A stretch of DNA of 64,000 nucleotides from Thalassobaculum sp. OXR-137 (GTDB lineage: Bacteria; Pseudomonadota; Alphaproteobacteria; Thalassobaculales; Thalassobaculaceae), in the NCBI RefSeq assembly GCF_034377285.1, contig NZ_CP139715.1, positions 5,395,748 through 5,459,747 of the forward strand, given 5' to 3'. Below the pieces are notes generated by a model. It was not told the DNA's origin and searched no databases. It saw only the letters and a program-made list of their open reading frames with translations. This document shows, piece after piece, positions 28,169 to 37,549 of this stretch (within the stretch, counting starts at the first letter, position 1; the number at the start of each line of letters is the position of its first letter). Made by a program: the position numbers and the translations under genes.

Positions 28169-28804
28169 TCAGCCGCCCGCCAGTCCCAGGGTCTCGAGAC
28201 CGATGGCCAGGAGGGCTCCGAAGATCGGGATCACCGCCAGCCCCGCCAGGGCGAACAGCCCGTCGCGGGTCAGCAGCCCGCCGGCGATCAGCAGGACGGC
28301 CGCGCCGGCCACCGACGACGAGAACGGGATGAACTCCAGGAACGGCATCGCCAGACCGCAGAGCAGGCAGACGCATTCCAGCGCCGTACGGCCCGGCGGC
28401 TCGATCAGCCATTTCAGCCGGACCTGGGCGTGATCGTCCATCCAGCGGGCGATCTTCCCCAGCTTGCCGATGGCGGCCCGGGCGCGCCGGCCGCTGACAT
28501 TGCGCCGGGCAACGATATCCGGAATCCACAGGCTTCCGAGGCCGGGAAAGATCATCTGCGCCGAGATGATCGCGATGACCGCGCCGCACAGGGAGGACAT
28601 CAGCGGCACGCCGGACAGCGGCGACATCACGGCCAGGGACGGAACGATCAGCAGCGGCAGATACGACCGGCGCCCGAACGCCTCCAGGGTCTCGCCCACG
28701 GTGACGCGCTCGCCCTGGGCGGTATCCGCCATGCGGTCGACGATATCGGTCAGCGGATGGTCGGGCGAGAGCCCGTGCTCCCCTTCCGACGGTGATGCGG
28801 TCAT
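28169..28804 (-). CDS. ExoD-family membrane protein
   Basis: About 211 residues starting at MTASPSEGEH (28804); an ATG at 28837 would add 11 residues. It is a membrane protein of the ExoD family (exopolysaccharide synthesis-associated): GETLEAFGRRSYLPLLIVPSLAVMSPLSGVPLMSSLCG, then AQMIFPGLGSLWIP and several C-terminal membrane segments. In rhizobia exoD affects exopolysaccharide production and alkali tolerance, but its biochemical role is not established. It converges with the MscS gene, 18 bases apart. Confidence 0.88.
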   Translation of the reverse strand: MTASPSEGEHGLSPDHPLTDIVDRMADTAQGERVTVGETLEAFGRRSYLPLLIVPSLAVMSPLSGVPLMSSLCGAVIAIISAQMIFPGLGSLWIPDIVARRNVSGRRARAAIGKLGKIARWMDDHAQVRLKWLIEPPGRTALECVCLLCGLAMPFLEFIPFSSSVAGAAVLLIAGGLLTRDGLFALAGLAVIPIFGALLAIGLETLGLAGG

Positions 28805-28971
28805 AAGACCTCTGCTCGGCTCCGGTTGACGCGGCACGCGGGCCGAACCGGCCGGCCAGACGCTCCGTGGGTAACCCTACAAACGCCAGGGACAGCGCCG
28901 GGTTCCCGAACACGGAAGAGCCGCGCGGACAAGCCGCTAACGGGTCGAATTGTCGAAGCGAAAGAGGGGAG

Positions 28972-29047
28972 TGGTGCCCAGGGGCGGATTTGAACCACCG
29001 ACACGCGGATTTTCAATCCGCTGCTCTACCAACTGAGCTACCTGGGC
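28972..29047 (-). tRNA. tRNA-Phe (GAA)
   Basis: A minus-strand cloverleaf. Acceptor GCCCAGG (29047-29041) pairs with 28982-28976, discriminator A, CCA encoded at 28974-28972. The D-loop is AGCTCAGTTGGTAGAGC, the anticodon stem-loop GGATTGAAAATCC gives GAA, and the T-arm contains GGTTCAAATCC. Confidence 0.97.
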
Positions 29048-29161
29048 GGCGCCGAAGCGCGACGGCGTATATAGCGGCCACGATCCGACCTGTCCAGCAC
29101 GTCTCATCGGGAAAATTCATCGCCGGCGCGGAAGACCTCGGGAACGCGGGCGAGCGTTGAA

Positions 29162-30406
29162 GTGACGGGGTCCGCCCCGTACATTGCCCGTGCCATGCAG
29201 ATCGCCGATGCCCTCCGCCTCGCCATCCGTCACTTCAACGCCGGTCAGGCGTCCGAAGGTGCCGCCCTGTGCGAGGCCATCCTGAACGCCCAGCCCGACA
29301 ACCCGGTGGCCAACTGCCTGCTGGCCCGCGCCCGGATGCGCGACGGCGCCCCGGGCGAGGCCCGCGCCATGGTCGACCGCGCCCTGCGGGCCGCCCCGGA
29401 CTATCCGGCCGGCCTGGAACTCGACGCCCGGCTGCTGGACGAGGTGGAGGGCGCCGACAAGGCCGTGGTCGCCCGCGCCTATCGCCGCGCCATGGCGGTC
29501 AACCCGTCGGCCGCCGCCCTGTGGTTCGCCTATGGCAACCTGCGGCAGGGCGCGTTCGGCGACGCGGCCGGCTCCCTGGCGCCCTATGCCCGCGCCATGG
29601 CCGCGCGGCCGGCTGACATCCCGGTGGCGATGAACCGGGCCACCGCGCAGCTCAAGCTGGGCGATGCCGCAGCGGCGCTCGACCTGTGCGAAGAGGTGCT
29701 GGCGAGCCGGCCGACCCATATCCGCGCGCTGGCCCTGAAGACGAGCGCGCTGTTCGACCTCGGCCGCCCGGCGCCGGCCGACGCGCTGACCGGATTCGGC
29801 ACGCTCACCCGGCCGATGACGCTGCCGGTGCCCCAGGGATACGCGTCGCTGGAGGCATTCAACGCCGCCTTCGCCGACGCCATCCGCACCCATCCGCGCC
29901 GGCGCGACGACTACGACCCCAACAAGCGGGCGATCCGCGGCGGGTCCATCGTCACCGACCTGCTGAATCACGATCATCCGGCGATCCGCGGCTTCCACAC
30001 CGCCCTGGACGCGGCGATCGCCGCCTACGGCGCCGCCCTGCCCGCCCTGCCCGGCCATCCGCATATCGAGGGCCGGCCGCGCGGCTATGCCCTGGACGTC
30101 TGGGGCAACATCCTGCGGGCGCAGGGCCATCAGGACGGCCACATCCACAATCTCGGCTGGCTGTCGGGCGTCTATTACGTGGAGATGCCCGAGGTTCTGA
30201 GCGAGGACGACCCGAACCATGAAGGCTGGATCGAGTTCAATCACCCGGGCTACGGCATCCCCGACCGCGGGACCGCCACCGTCCACCGGGTCTGTCCCCG
30301 GCCGGGCATGATCGTGCTCTTCCCGTCCTATGTCTGGCACCGCACGGTGCCGTTCGAGGGCGCGGGCGAACGGATCTCCGTCGCCTTCGACCTGCATCCG
30401 CGATGA
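29162..30406 (+). CDS. TPR-containing putative 2-oxoglutarate/Fe(II) oxygenase
   Basis: 414 residues from a GTG start (an ATG at 29195 is an alternative). The N-terminal ~190 residues are TPR-like helical repeats (AIRHFNAGQASEGAALCEAIL, PDNPVANCLLARARMRDG). The C-terminal ~200 residues match the putative 2OG-Fe(II) oxygenase family: HQDGHIHNLGWLSGVYYVEMP supplies the metal-binding His residues, WHRTVPF the distal His, and GERISVAFDL the Arg that binds 2-oxoglutarate. The substrate is unknown. Its stop overlaps the start of a TPR methyltransferase gene (ATGA), suggesting sequential action on one protein or glycan. Confidence 0.82.
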   Translation: MTGSAPYIARAMQIADALRLAIRHFNAGQASEGAALCEAILNAQPDNPVANCLLARARMRDGAPGEARAMVDRALRAAPDYPAGLELDARLLDEVEGADKAVVARAYRRAMAVNPSAAALWFAYGNLRQGAFGDAAGSLAPYARAMAARPADIPVAMNRATAQLKLGDAAAALDLCEEVLASRPTHIRALALKTSALFDLGRPAPADALTGFGTLTRPMTLPVPQGYASLEAFNAAFADAIRTHPRRRDDYDPNKRAIRGGSIVTDLLNHDHPAIRGFHTALDAAIAAYGAALPALPGHPHIEGRPRGYALDVWGNILRAQGHQDGHIHNLGWLSGVYYVEMPEVLSEDDPNHEGWIEFNHPGYGIPDRGTATVHRVCPRPGMIVLFPSYVWHRTVPFEGAGERISVAFDLHPR

Positions 30407-32325
30407 AGGCCCCCACCCGCCGTCCGGCTTCGACCGGTCCCGATGCCGCCGTCGCCGGCGCCCTGCAGCATGCCGGCATGCTGTTCCGCGCCCGGCGCTT
30501 CCTGGAGGCGGCCGACGCCTACCGGACGGTGATCCGGATGCAGCCGAAGCTGCCGGACGTGCACAACAACCTGGGCGTGGCGCTGAAATCCGCCGGCCGC
30601 CTGGCCGAGGCGATCCCCTGCTTCCGCCGCGCCGTCCGTCTGAAACCGGACTACCTGGCAGCCCATGCCAACCTGGCCGCCGCGCTGGAGGCATCGGGCG
30701 ACCCGCGGGCCGCGCTCGACCCGCGGGTCGACGCCTGGCGGCTGGAGCCGGAAGCCTATGAGCCGCGCGAGGCGCTGATCCGGGCCCTGCGCCGCTGTCC
30801 CTACGACAAGGCCCATCCGGGCGCCCGGGCGGCCCTGTCGGCGCTGCAGGAAGATCCGGACGTGGACCAGCAGGCGCTGTCCGACCCGGCGATCCGCCTG
30901 TGGGCGAGCCACCCGGCGATCCGCCGGGGCATGGAAGCGGCCGAGGCGGGCTTTCCCGAACGGCCGGCTGGCGCCGGCTTCAAGCCGATCACCACCTTCC
31001 TCGCCGACGAGCTGATCCTGTCGGCCCTGTCCTGGTCGATCGTCGCCCATCCGGGCATGGAGGCCTGGCTGACCCGCACCCGCGCCTGGCTGCTGGATAG
31101 CGCCGTCGCGGGCAATCTTGGCAGGGTCGATGCGGCGTGGCTGGCCGCCATCGCCCTGCAGGCGCGGGCGGCGGAATGGGTCTGGTTCGAGACCGAGGAG
31201 GAGAGCGACCTGCTGATCCGCCTCGCCGACCTGCACGCCGCCGGCGAGAAGACGCCCCACCGGGCCCTGATCCGGGCGATGTACATGCCGCTGGAGACCG
31301 ATCCGGAGGTCGGCGCGCTGCACCGCGAGGCCGGCGGCATGCCGGCCGACGACACCTCGCCCTATGCCCTGCTGCTGCGCCGCTCTTTGATCCACCCGCG
31401 CGAGGAATGGCGCCTGGGCGAGGAGGTGAGCGAGGCGACGTTCACCGACGCGGTCTCCCGGGCGGTGCAGAACCAGTACGAGGACAATCCCTACCCGCGC
31501 TGGCTGAGCCTGTCCCGCCGGCCGCGCACCACCATCGGCCGGCATCTCGCCCAGGTGCTCGCCCTGCCGCAGTCGGTGCGCACCGAGGAGGCCCTGCCGC
31601 GCATCCTGATCGCCGGCTGCGGGACCGGCCGCCACGCGCTGCAGACCGCCCTGCGCTACGAGAATGCCGAGGTGCTGGCGGTCGACCTGTCGCGGGCCTC
31701 GCTCGCCTATGCCCGGCGCATGGCGCGGGAGCTGCGGGTGCGCAACATCCGCTTCGCCCAGGCCGATATCCTGGAGATGGATTCTGTCTCCGAGCGGTTC
31801 GACCTGATCGAGAGTTCCGGCGTGCTGCATCACCTGGACGAGCCGATGCGGGGCTGGCGGGTGCTGCGCCGGCTGCTGGCGCCGCGCGGGCTGATGCGGT
31901 TGGCCTTCTACAGCCGGCGCGCCCGGCTGCCGCTGGAGGAGATTCGCCAGGGCGTGCCCGAGCGCGGCGAGACGATGAAGCGGGTGCGGGCGGCCCGGCG
32001 GCGGACCTACGCCCTGGCCGAGGACCATCCCGGGCGGGCGCTGCTGCGCTCGGCGGATTTCTACGCGGCGTCAGGCGTGCGCGACGCGCTGCTGCACACC
32101 TGCGAGCACACGGTGAACCCGCTCTGGATCCGCGGCGCGCTGGAGGAGCTGGGGCTGCATTTCCTCGGCTTCGAGCTGCCCGACCCGGCGATCCTGGCGG
32201 AGTACCGGCGGCGCAATCCGTCCGACCCCGGCGGCCTGGATCTGGAGGCCTGGGACACGTTCGAGGTCGACTATCCGGACGTGTTCCTCGGGATGTATCA
32301 GTTCTGGGTCCAGGCCGACGGGTAG
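30403..32325 (+). CDS. TPR-containing SAM-dependent methyltransferase
   Basis: A 640-residue protein. The N-terminal ~110 residues hold two or three TPR motifs (AGMLFRARRFLEAADAYRTVIRMQPKLPDVHNNLGVALKSAGR, AIPCFRRAVRLKPDYLAAHANLAAALE). A helical middle region follows, then a class I methyltransferase domain with the SAM-binding motif PRILIAGCGTGRHALQTA, acidic strand LAVDLSRASLAYA, DILEM and post-motif FDLIESSGVLHHLDEPMRGWRVL. It is coupled by a 4-base overlap to the TPR oxygenase. Similar TPR-methyltransferases occur in alphaproteobacterial surface-polysaccharide and flagellin-glycan loci, but the substrate here is unknown. Confidence 0.85.
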   Translation: MKAPTRRPASTGPDAAVAGALQHAGMLFRARRFLEAADAYRTVIRMQPKLPDVHNNLGVALKSAGRLAEAIPCFRRAVRLKPDYLAAHANLAAALEASGDPRAALDPRVDAWRLEPEAYEPREALIRALRRCPYDKAHPGARAALSALQEDPDVDQQALSDPAIRLWASHPAIRRGMEAAEAGFPERPAGAGFKPITTFLADELILSALSWSIVAHPGMEAWLTRTRAWLLDSAVAGNLGRVDAAWLAAIALQARAAEWVWFETEEESDLLIRLADLHAAGEKTPHRALIRAMYMPLETDPEVGALHREAGGMPADDTSPYALLLRRSLIHPREEWRLGEEVSEATFTDAVSRAVQNQYEDNPYPRWLSLSRRPRTTIGRHLAQVLALPQSVRTEEALPRILIAGCGTGRHALQTALRYENAEVLAVDLSRASLAYARRMARELRVRNIRFAQADILEMDSVSERFDLIESSGVLHHLDEPMRGWRVLRRLLAPRGLMRLAFYSRRARLPLEEIRQGVPERGETMKRVRAARRRTYALAEDHPGRALLRSADFYAASGVRDALLHTCEHTVNPLWIRGALEELGLHFLGFELPDPAILAEYRRRNPSDPGGLDLEAWDTFEVDYPDVFLGMYQFWVQADG

Positions 32326-32343
32326 CGGACGGGCGTTCGCCCC

Positions 32344-32562
32344 CTATTCCTCGCCGCGCTCCAGCCGGGCGACCAGCGCGTCGATTTCGGTCTCGTCCGG
32401 CACGTCCTCGCTGGGAATCCGGTAGGTCTCGCCCAGCCAGCGGCCGAGGTCGACCTGCTTGCAGCGCGGCGAGCAGAACGGGCGCACCGTCGCCTCGCTC
32501 GGCTTGCCGCAGATCGGGCACTTCAGTTTCCGCGCCTTTCCGATCGGATGGATCTCGCCCAT
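32344..32562 (-). CDS. yacG: DNA gyrase inhibitor YacG
   Basis: A 72-residue zinc-ribbon protein that binds GyrB and inhibits gyrase in E. coli. The motif [21 protein letters not shown] supplies the four zinc-binding cysteines, followed by [14 protein letters not shown], the conserved YacG tail. I chose the ATG at 32562 (MGEIHPIGK), leaving 13 bases after the RNase gene stop. It is the last gene of the minus-strand infA-maf-RNase-yacG run. Confidence 0.93.
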   Translation of the reverse strand: MGEIHPIGKARKLKCPICGKPSEATVRPFCSPRCKQVDLGRWLGETYRIPSEDVPDETEIDALVARLERGEE

Positions 32563-32575
32563 CGTCCCTCGCCTG

Positions 32576-33844
32576 CTATCCGTCGCCGTCAATCGCACAG
32601 TCCTGCGGTCCGAGTGCCGGATCCGCCGTGACCGTCAGCGCCCCGAGGCGCCGACGTTCCGCCGCAACGATAATCGCACCGGGTCCCTCCAGCCAACCGG
32701 CGACCTCAGGCGGGACTCGCAGCCGTGGCCGCGCGATCCCGCCGACCTCCCGCCGCAGCCGGTCCAGGGCCGCCCAGGCCCGCGCCCGCGGCGACAGCCG
32801 CCGGTCGCCCGGCGGGACCAGCAGCTCGTCCGACAGGGAGCGGCGGGGCGACTCGCGCAGGCATTCCAACATGCCGCCGGGCGTCCAGCCCAGTACCTGC
32901 CAGGCGGCCGGGTCGTCGGCGACCGCCCCCCTCAGGGCCTCGGCCACGCGGTCCCGGTCGCCACGGCCGCCCATGCGCGGAAAGTCGATCAGCAGCGTGC
33001 CGCGCAACCCGCGCAGGCGGGCGATGGCGGCGGCACCGGCCGCCGCCTGGAGGTTGGCCTGAACCAGCGCCTCGCCCCGCGGCGAGCGCGCCAGGTTCAC
33101 GTCGACCAGAGTCGCCGTCTCGCCCTCCTCGACCACCAGGGACAGGCCGTCGGCCAGCGCAACCGTGCCGGCAAGCGCGCGGTCCAGCGCCTCCTCGCCG
33201 CCGGCGTCGCGGAAGGCGGTACCGTCGCGGTCGTGCTCGATCGCGATGCCGGGCCGATGGGCGGCGACACGGGTGGGCAGGTCCGGCGGGGGTAGCAGCC
33301 AGCAGGGCGGGGCCGCCGTCTGCGCCGCCCTCTCGATCGCGTGCCAGAGATCCACCAGACGGGAGACCTCCGCCGCCAGATCCTCGACGTCCCGCTCTGC
33401 GGCCTCGCTGCGGATCATGGCGCCGAGACCGTCGGCCAGGGCAGGCTGCACCGCCGCCCGGATCGCGGCGCGGCGGCCCTTGGCCTTGATCGCCGAGGCG
33501 ATGCCGAGTTCCGGCTGGAACGGGGTCAGCACGACACCGTCGCCGGCCAGTTCCACCCGACGGCGCAGGACCGCCCGCTTGGCGCCCGACCCGTCGGCGG
33601 TGACCTGGACCACGACCCTGGCGCCGTCGTTGACCTTGCCGTCGCGCAGATACCCGGATCCGTCCGGCAGCTCGGCCACCGAGGCGCCGCCGGCGGTGCG
33701 GGCGGTGACGAGAGCGACGCCGCCGATCCGGATGGGGTTGTCGTCGCCCTCCACCCAGATCTCGACGATCTCCTCGTTCTGCAAGAAGAGCACCCGGGCA
33801 CATCCGGGCGCGGCATGGATCACAGCGCGGCCGCAGGCGCTCAC
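32576..33844 (-). CDS. Ribonuclease E/G family protein (short form)
   Basis: A 422-residue member of the RNase E/G family, endonucleases for RNA processing and decay. The N-terminal S1-like domain is followed by the catalytic region, where [26 protein letters not shown] and [19 protein letters not shown] carry the two conserved catalytic aspartates. It lacks the long C-terminal scaffold of RNase E, as usual for this smaller alphaproteobacterial paralogue beside maf. The GTG start overlaps the maf stop (GTGA). Whether it retains full nuclease activity is not known. Confidence 0.88.
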   Translation of the reverse strand: MSACGRAVIHAAPGCARVLFLQNEEIVEIWVEGDDNPIRIGGVALVTARTAGGASVAELPDGSGYLRDGKVNDGARVVVQVTADGSGAKRAVLRRRVELAGDGVVLTPFQPELGIASAIKAKGRRAAIRAAVQPALADGLGAMIRSEAAERDVEDLAAEVSRLVDLWHAIERAAQTAAPPCWLLPPPDLPTRVAAHRPGIAIEHDRDGTAFRDAGGEEALDRALAGTVALADGLSLVVEEGETATLVDVNLARSPRGEALVQANLQAAAGAAAIARLRGLRGTLLIDFPRMGGRGDRDRVAEALRGAVADDPAAWQVLGWTPGGMLECLRESPRRSLSDELLVPPGDRRLSPRARAWAALDRLRREVGGIARPRLRVPPEVAGWLEGPGAIIVAAERRRLGALTVTADPALGPQDCAIDGDG

Positions 33845-34470
33845 GCAGGCGCCTCGTCGGCAGGCAAATGGGCGAAACCGATGCCGGTCAGCAGCGCGTA
33901 GGTCTCCGCCAGGGCCAGACCGACCACGTTGGAATAGGAGCCGTTCAGGAAATCGACATAGGCGGCAGCCAAACCCTGCACCGCATAGCCGCCGGCCTTG
34001 CCCGACCAGTCGCCTGACGCGAGAAAGGCGGCGAGTTCGGCGTCGGACAGCCGTTTGAAGCCGACCCGCGTCTCCACCACCCGCTCATGGGCGCGGCCCT
34101 GGGGGTCGATCACGCAGATGCCGCCCAGCACCCGGTGGCGCCGGCCGGACAGCAGCGAGAGGCAGCGCCGCGCCTCGGCGGCGCTCTCCGCCTTGGGCAG
34201 GATGCGGCGGCCGCAGGCGACCACGGTGTCGGCCGCCAGCACGAAGCATCCCGGATGCCGGGGAGCGACCGCGTCGGCCTTGGCGCGGGCCATGCGGGCG
34301 GCATAGGGGCGCGGTTTCTCGGCGGGGAAGGGAGTTTCGTCCGCCTCGGCCGGGTCCACCCGATCGGGGACAAGCCCGATCTGCGCCAGCAGGTCGCTGC
34401 GGCGGGGGGAAGCGGATGCGAGGATGAACGGGGCGCCCTGAGGCGGGCGCAATACCAGTGGGGCGGTCAT
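33841..34470 (-). CDS. maf: Maf-family nucleotide pyrophosphatase
   Basis: A 209-residue Maf/Ham1-fold enzyme hydrolysing non-canonical or modified nucleoside triphosphates. The N-terminal substrate loop LASASPRRSDLLAQIGL, the motif FVLAADTVVACGRRILPK and the GGYAVQGLAAAYVDFLNGSYSNVVGL signature are all present. It is translationally coupled to the RNase gene by a 4-base overlap and follows infA, a conserved alphaproteobacterial order. Confidence 0.94.
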   Translation of the reverse strand: MTAPLVLRPPQGAPFILASASPRRSDLLAQIGLVPDRVDPAEADETPFPAEKPRPYAARMARAKADAVAPRHPGCFVLAADTVVACGRRILPKAESAAEARRCLSLLSGRRHRVLGGICVIDPQGRAHERVVETRVGFKRLSDAELAAFLASGDWSGKAGGYAVQGLAAAYVDFLNGSYSNVVGLALAETYALLTGIGFAHLPADEAPA

Positions 34471-34492
34471 CGCTCCGACCAGCCCAGTCCGA

Positions 34493-34711
34493 TTACTTGA
34501 ACCGGAACGTGATCCGACCCTTGCTGAGGTCGTACGGGGTCATCTCGACATTGACCCGGTCGCCGGCCAGCACGCGAATGCGGTTCTTGCGCATCTTGCC
34601 GCTGGTGTGCGCGAGGACTTCGTGGTCATTGTCCAGCTTCACGCGGAACATCGCGTTCGGCAGCAGTTCGGCAACAGTGCCGGAAAACTCGATCATGTCT
34701 TCTTTTGCCAT
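34493..34711 (-). CDS. infA: Translation initiation factor IF-1
   Basis: A 72-residue S1/OB-fold protein binding the ribosomal A site during initiation. The sequence [20 protein letters not shown] and its tail [23 protein letters not shown] are near-invariant. The start at 34711 gives the canonical length; the frame is open 18 codons further upstream without support. Confidence 0.98.
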   Translation of the reverse strand: MAKEDMIEFSGTVAELLPNAMFRVKLDNDHEVLAHTSGKMRKNRIRVLAGDRVNVEMTPYDLSKGRITFRFK

Positions 34712-34838
34712 TATCGCTCCTTGTCGCGGTTTTGAGCGTGCCTTAAGTGCGGGCGCGGGCTTCAAAGGTCAAGTTGTTTTCCCGAAACTCACCCGAGACC
34801 ATCGCGCGTGAAACACGCAGGACGCAGGGAGCGGACGA

Positions 34839-35192
34839 ATGCCTGATCGCCTGCGCCTCAGCCGCAAGGCCGGATGGCGCCTGCCGCCCGGAGCGCGCAG
34901 CGTGGCCCGTCCCCATGTCTTTGGTAACCCGTTCACGCCGCACTGGTTCCACGAAGCCGGCGGAACCGGGGACTGGCGCCCGGCGGTGGTGGCCGCCTTT
35001 CGGGCCTGGCTCGAGGGCAGCGCGCACCGGGACGTGGCGCCCGAGCGGCGCGCGGAAATCCTGTCCCGACTGGAGGACCTCCGCGGCCTGCACCTCGCCT
35101 GCTGGTGCCCGCTGGACGGACCGTGCCACGCGGATGTCCTGCTGGAGGCGGCCAATGGGAAGAGCGAGCTATCCCCGCACCCGTCGTCCTGA
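34839..35192 (+). CDS. DUF4326-family protein
   Basis: A 117-residue protein with the DUF4326 layout: VARPHVFGNPFTPHW near the N-terminus, a central ALxxFRxWL-like helix (VVAAFRAWLEGSAHRDV) and the C-terminal signature LACWCPLDGPCHADVLLEAAN with conserved Cys and His. Its function is unknown. AGGGAG precedes the ATG. It is the only plus-strand gene inside a long minus-strand block that is otherwise collinear in related bacteria, and its last codons lie in a palindromic repeat, so it may have arrived by insertion. Confidence 0.8.
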   Translation: MPDRLRLSRKAGWRLPPGARSVARPHVFGNPFTPHWFHEAGGTGDWRPAVVAAFRAWLEGSAHRDVAPERRAEILSRLEDLRGLHLACWCPLDGPCHADVLLEAANGKSELSPHPSS

Positions 35193-35263
35193 TGCAAATC
35201 AGGATCTGCGGTGCACTGGCGCCGGCAGCTTGATCCTGACTTGCGTCAGGATGACGGGTGCGG
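35175..35263. repeat. Large imperfect inverted repeat at the 3' ends of two convergent genes
   Basis: Two 30-bp arms (35175-35204 and 35234-35263) are reverse complements at 27 of 30 positions; each arm also contains a smaller palindrome (TCCTGA...TCAGGA). Both flanking genes end inside an arm, so both proteins finish with the same residues, PHPSS. The repeat likely forms a two-way terminator and resembles dispersed REP-type elements. Confidence 0.7.
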
Positions 35264-35719
35264 TTGGTTCAGATACGCGAACCGGGTCCTGATCCGCTCC
35301 ACCAGACTGTCGCGCACCGCGCGGTAGGCGTCGAGCCGCGTCTCGCGGTTGCCCTCGATCACCGTCACGTCCAGGGTCGGCCAGTATTCGATGTCGCAGG
35401 CCATGGTCCGGGTCAGCTCGATCGCCCGGTGCTGGGCTTCCGGCGAAAGCGAGACGATCACGTCGAAGAACCCGTCCTCCAGCATGTCGAAGCTCTTCGG
35501 CCGGTGGCGGCCCATGTCGATGCCAATCTCGTTCATGACCTCGATCACGAACGGATCCAGGTTGCCCCGCCCCACCCCGCACGAGTCCACATAGATCCGG
35601 GTCCCGGCCATCGCCTTCAGGATGCCCTCGGCCATGGGAGAACGCACCGCGTTCATGCTGCAGGCGAAGAGCACGGCGCTGGGCTGCTGGATTGTGGCGA
35701 AGGGATCGCTCAGGGACAC
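35246..35719 (-). CDS. Low-molecular-weight protein-tyrosine-phosphatase family protein
   Basis: A 157-residue LMW phosphatase/arsenate-reductase fold. The P-loop FACSMNAVRSPMAEGILK fits C-x5-R-S near residues 20-27, and the partner acidic region may be in the YWPTLDVTVIEGNRE stretch. Known relatives dephosphorylate tyrosine or reduce arsenate; this subgroup, always found between UPF0262 and infA in Alphaproteobacteria, has no assigned substrate. The C-terminal residues are encoded in the palindromic repeat. Confidence 0.85.
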   Translation of the reverse strand: MSLSDPFATIQQPSAVLFACSMNAVRSPMAEGILKAMAGTRIYVDSCGVGRGNLDPFVIEVMNEIGIDMGRHRPKSFDMLEDGFFDVIVSLSPEAQHRAIELTRTMACDIEYWPTLDVTVIEGNRETRLDAYRAVRDSLVERIRTRFAYLNQPHPSS

Positions 35720-35723
35720 CGGC

Positions 35724-36236
35724 TCATCCCCGGATATGCAGAACGCAGAGCAGCGTGAACAGCCGCCGGGCGGTGGGATGGTCGAGGGCGATGCGGCCGT
35801 CCAGCCGGTCGCGCAGCATCTGCGAGCCCTCGTTGTGCAGGCCGCGGCGGCCCATGTCGATCGCCTCGATCTGCGACGGGGAGAGCCGCTTGATCGCCTC
35901 GTAATAGCTCTCGCAGATCTGGAAGTAGTCCTTCACCACTCGGCGGAACGGGGCGAGATGAAGGGCGACCCGGGTCATCGGCGTGTCGGAGGTATCCCGG
36001 ATGTCGAAGATCAGCCGGTTCTCCTCAACGGAGAGCCGAAGATGGTATGGCCCGGCGCCGGCCTCGTGCGGGCGGAAGCGGTTGTCCTCGAGCAGATCGT
36101 AGACGGCGATCGCCCGCTCCTGCTCGACCTCGGCGCTGCGGCGGATCACCGTGCGCTCGTCGAGCGAGATGTGCACTATGCGCGCGTCGTCGCCGGTGGG
36201 ATCCAGCGGCGCGGTGTCGGAGCCGTCACCCGACAT
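35724..36236 (-). CDS. UPF0262 family protein
   Basis: A 170-residue protein of the alphaproteobacterial UPF0262 family, of unknown function. Recognisable blocks are [52 protein letters not shown] and [37 protein letters not shown]. It lies between hisD (17 bases upstream) and the phosphatase gene (4 bases downstream), very likely in one transcript. Confidence 0.92.
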   Translation of the reverse strand: MSGDGSDTAPLDPTGDDARIVHISLDERTVIRRSAEVEQERAIAVYDLLEDNRFRPHEAGAGPYHLRLSVEENRLIFDIRDTSDTPMTRVALHLAPFRRVVKDYFQICESYYEAIKRLSPSQIEAIDMGRRGLHNEGSQMLRDRLDGRIALDHPTARRLFTLLCVLHIRG

Positions 36237-36253
36237 GCGCCCTCCTTAGCTGT

Positions 36254-37549
36254 TCAGCGCCGGTTCAATCGAACGGCAATCGACCGTGCGTGGGCATCCA
36301 GGCCTTCCATTTCCGCCAGTCTAATCGCTGCGGGCCCCACCGCGCCAAGCCCCTCGGCCGTGGCGGCCACGGTGGTGGTGCGCTTCATGAAGTCGAGCAC
36401 GCCCAGACCCGAGGAAAACCGCGCCGTGCGCGCGGTCGGCAGCACGTGGTTCGGACCGGCGACATAGTCGCCCACCGCCTCCGGCGTGAACCGGCCGAGG
36501 AAGATCGCGCCGGCATGGCGGATGCGGTTCGACAGGGCGTCCGGATCCTCGACCGCCAGTTCCAGATGCTCCGGCGCCAGCCGGTCCACCAGCGGCGGCA
36601 CCTCGTCCATGGACTTGGTGACGATCACCGCCCCGTGGGCGCGCCAGCTCTCCGCTGCGATCTCGGTGCGCGGCAGGGTGACGAGGTGATCCTCGACGGC
36701 GGCGAGCACCGCATCGGCGAAATCGGCATCGTCGGTAATGAGGATGGCCTGGGCGTTGGTGTCGTGCTCGGCCTGGCTCAGCAGGTCGATGGCGATCCAG
36801 GACGGGTCGTTGTCGGCATCGGCCACGACCAGGATCTCCGAGGGGCCGGCGATGCTGTCGATGCCGACCTTGCCGAAGACATGGCGCTTGGCGGCGGCCA
36901 CATAGGCGTTGCCCGGGCCGACGATCTTGTCGACCTTGGCGATGCTCTGGGTGCCGTAGGCCAGGGCGGCGATGGCCTGGGCCCCGCCGATCCGCCAGAT
37001 CTCGGTGATCCCGGCGATGCGGGCGGCGGCGAGCACCAGATCGTTGACCACCCCGTCGGGGGTCGGCACCACCATCACCCGGCGCGACACGCCCGCGACC
37101 TTGGCAGGCAGGGCGTTCATCAGCACCGACGACGGATAGGCCGCCGTTCCGCCCGGCACGTAGAGGCCGACCGCGTCGATCGACGTCCAGCGCAGGCCGA
37201 GCCGCAGGCCGGCCGGATCGTTGACCTCGAAATCGGTGGGAAGCTGGCGGGCGTGGAAGCTCTCGATCCGCTCGGCCGCCAGTTCCAGCGCAGCCCGGGT
37301 CTCCGGGTCGATGCGGGCGACGGCCGCCTCGATCTGGGCGGCACCGATGGCGAGGCCGGTCTCCGCCGGATCGAACCGGTCGAAGCGGCGGGTATAGCCG
37401 ATCAGCGCGGAATCCCCGCCCTCGATGACGGCGTCGATGATCGCGGAAACGACGTCGCCGACCTCGGCCTCGGTCTCCCGCTTGGAGTTGACCAGTTCCT
37501 CGAACGCCTCGGCGAAGCCCGGCTCCCCGGTCGCCAGCCTACGCGGCAC
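36254..37549 (-). CDS. hisD: Histidinol dehydrogenase
   Basis: A 431-residue zinc enzyme catalysing the last two oxidations of histidine synthesis. Motifs: [93 protein letters not shown] and [13 protein letters not shown]. The catalytic His pair falls in [12 protein letters not shown] and nearby. It overlaps the end of hisG by 11 bases, so the two are coupled. Confidence 0.97.
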   Translation of the reverse strand: MPRRLATGEPGFAEAFEELVNSKRETEAEVGDVVSAIIDAVIEGGDSALIGYTRRFDRFDPAETGLAIGAAQIEAAVARIDPETRAALELAAERIESFHARQLPTDFEVNDPAGLRLGLRWTSIDAVGLYVPGGTAAYPSSVLMNALPAKVAGVSRRVMVVPTPDGVVNDLVLAAARIAGITEIWRIGGAQAIAALAYGTQSIAKVDKIVGPGNAYVAAAKRHVFGKVGIDSIAGPSEILVVADADNDPSWIAIDLLSQAEHDTNAQAILITDDADFADAVLAAVEDHLVTLPRTEIAAESWRAHGAVIVTKSMDEVPPLVDRLAPEHLELAVEDPDALSNRIRHAGAIFLGRFTPEAVGDYVAGPNHVLPTARTARFSSGLGVLDFMKRTTTVAATAEGLGAVGPAAIRLAEMEGLDAHARSIAVRLNRR

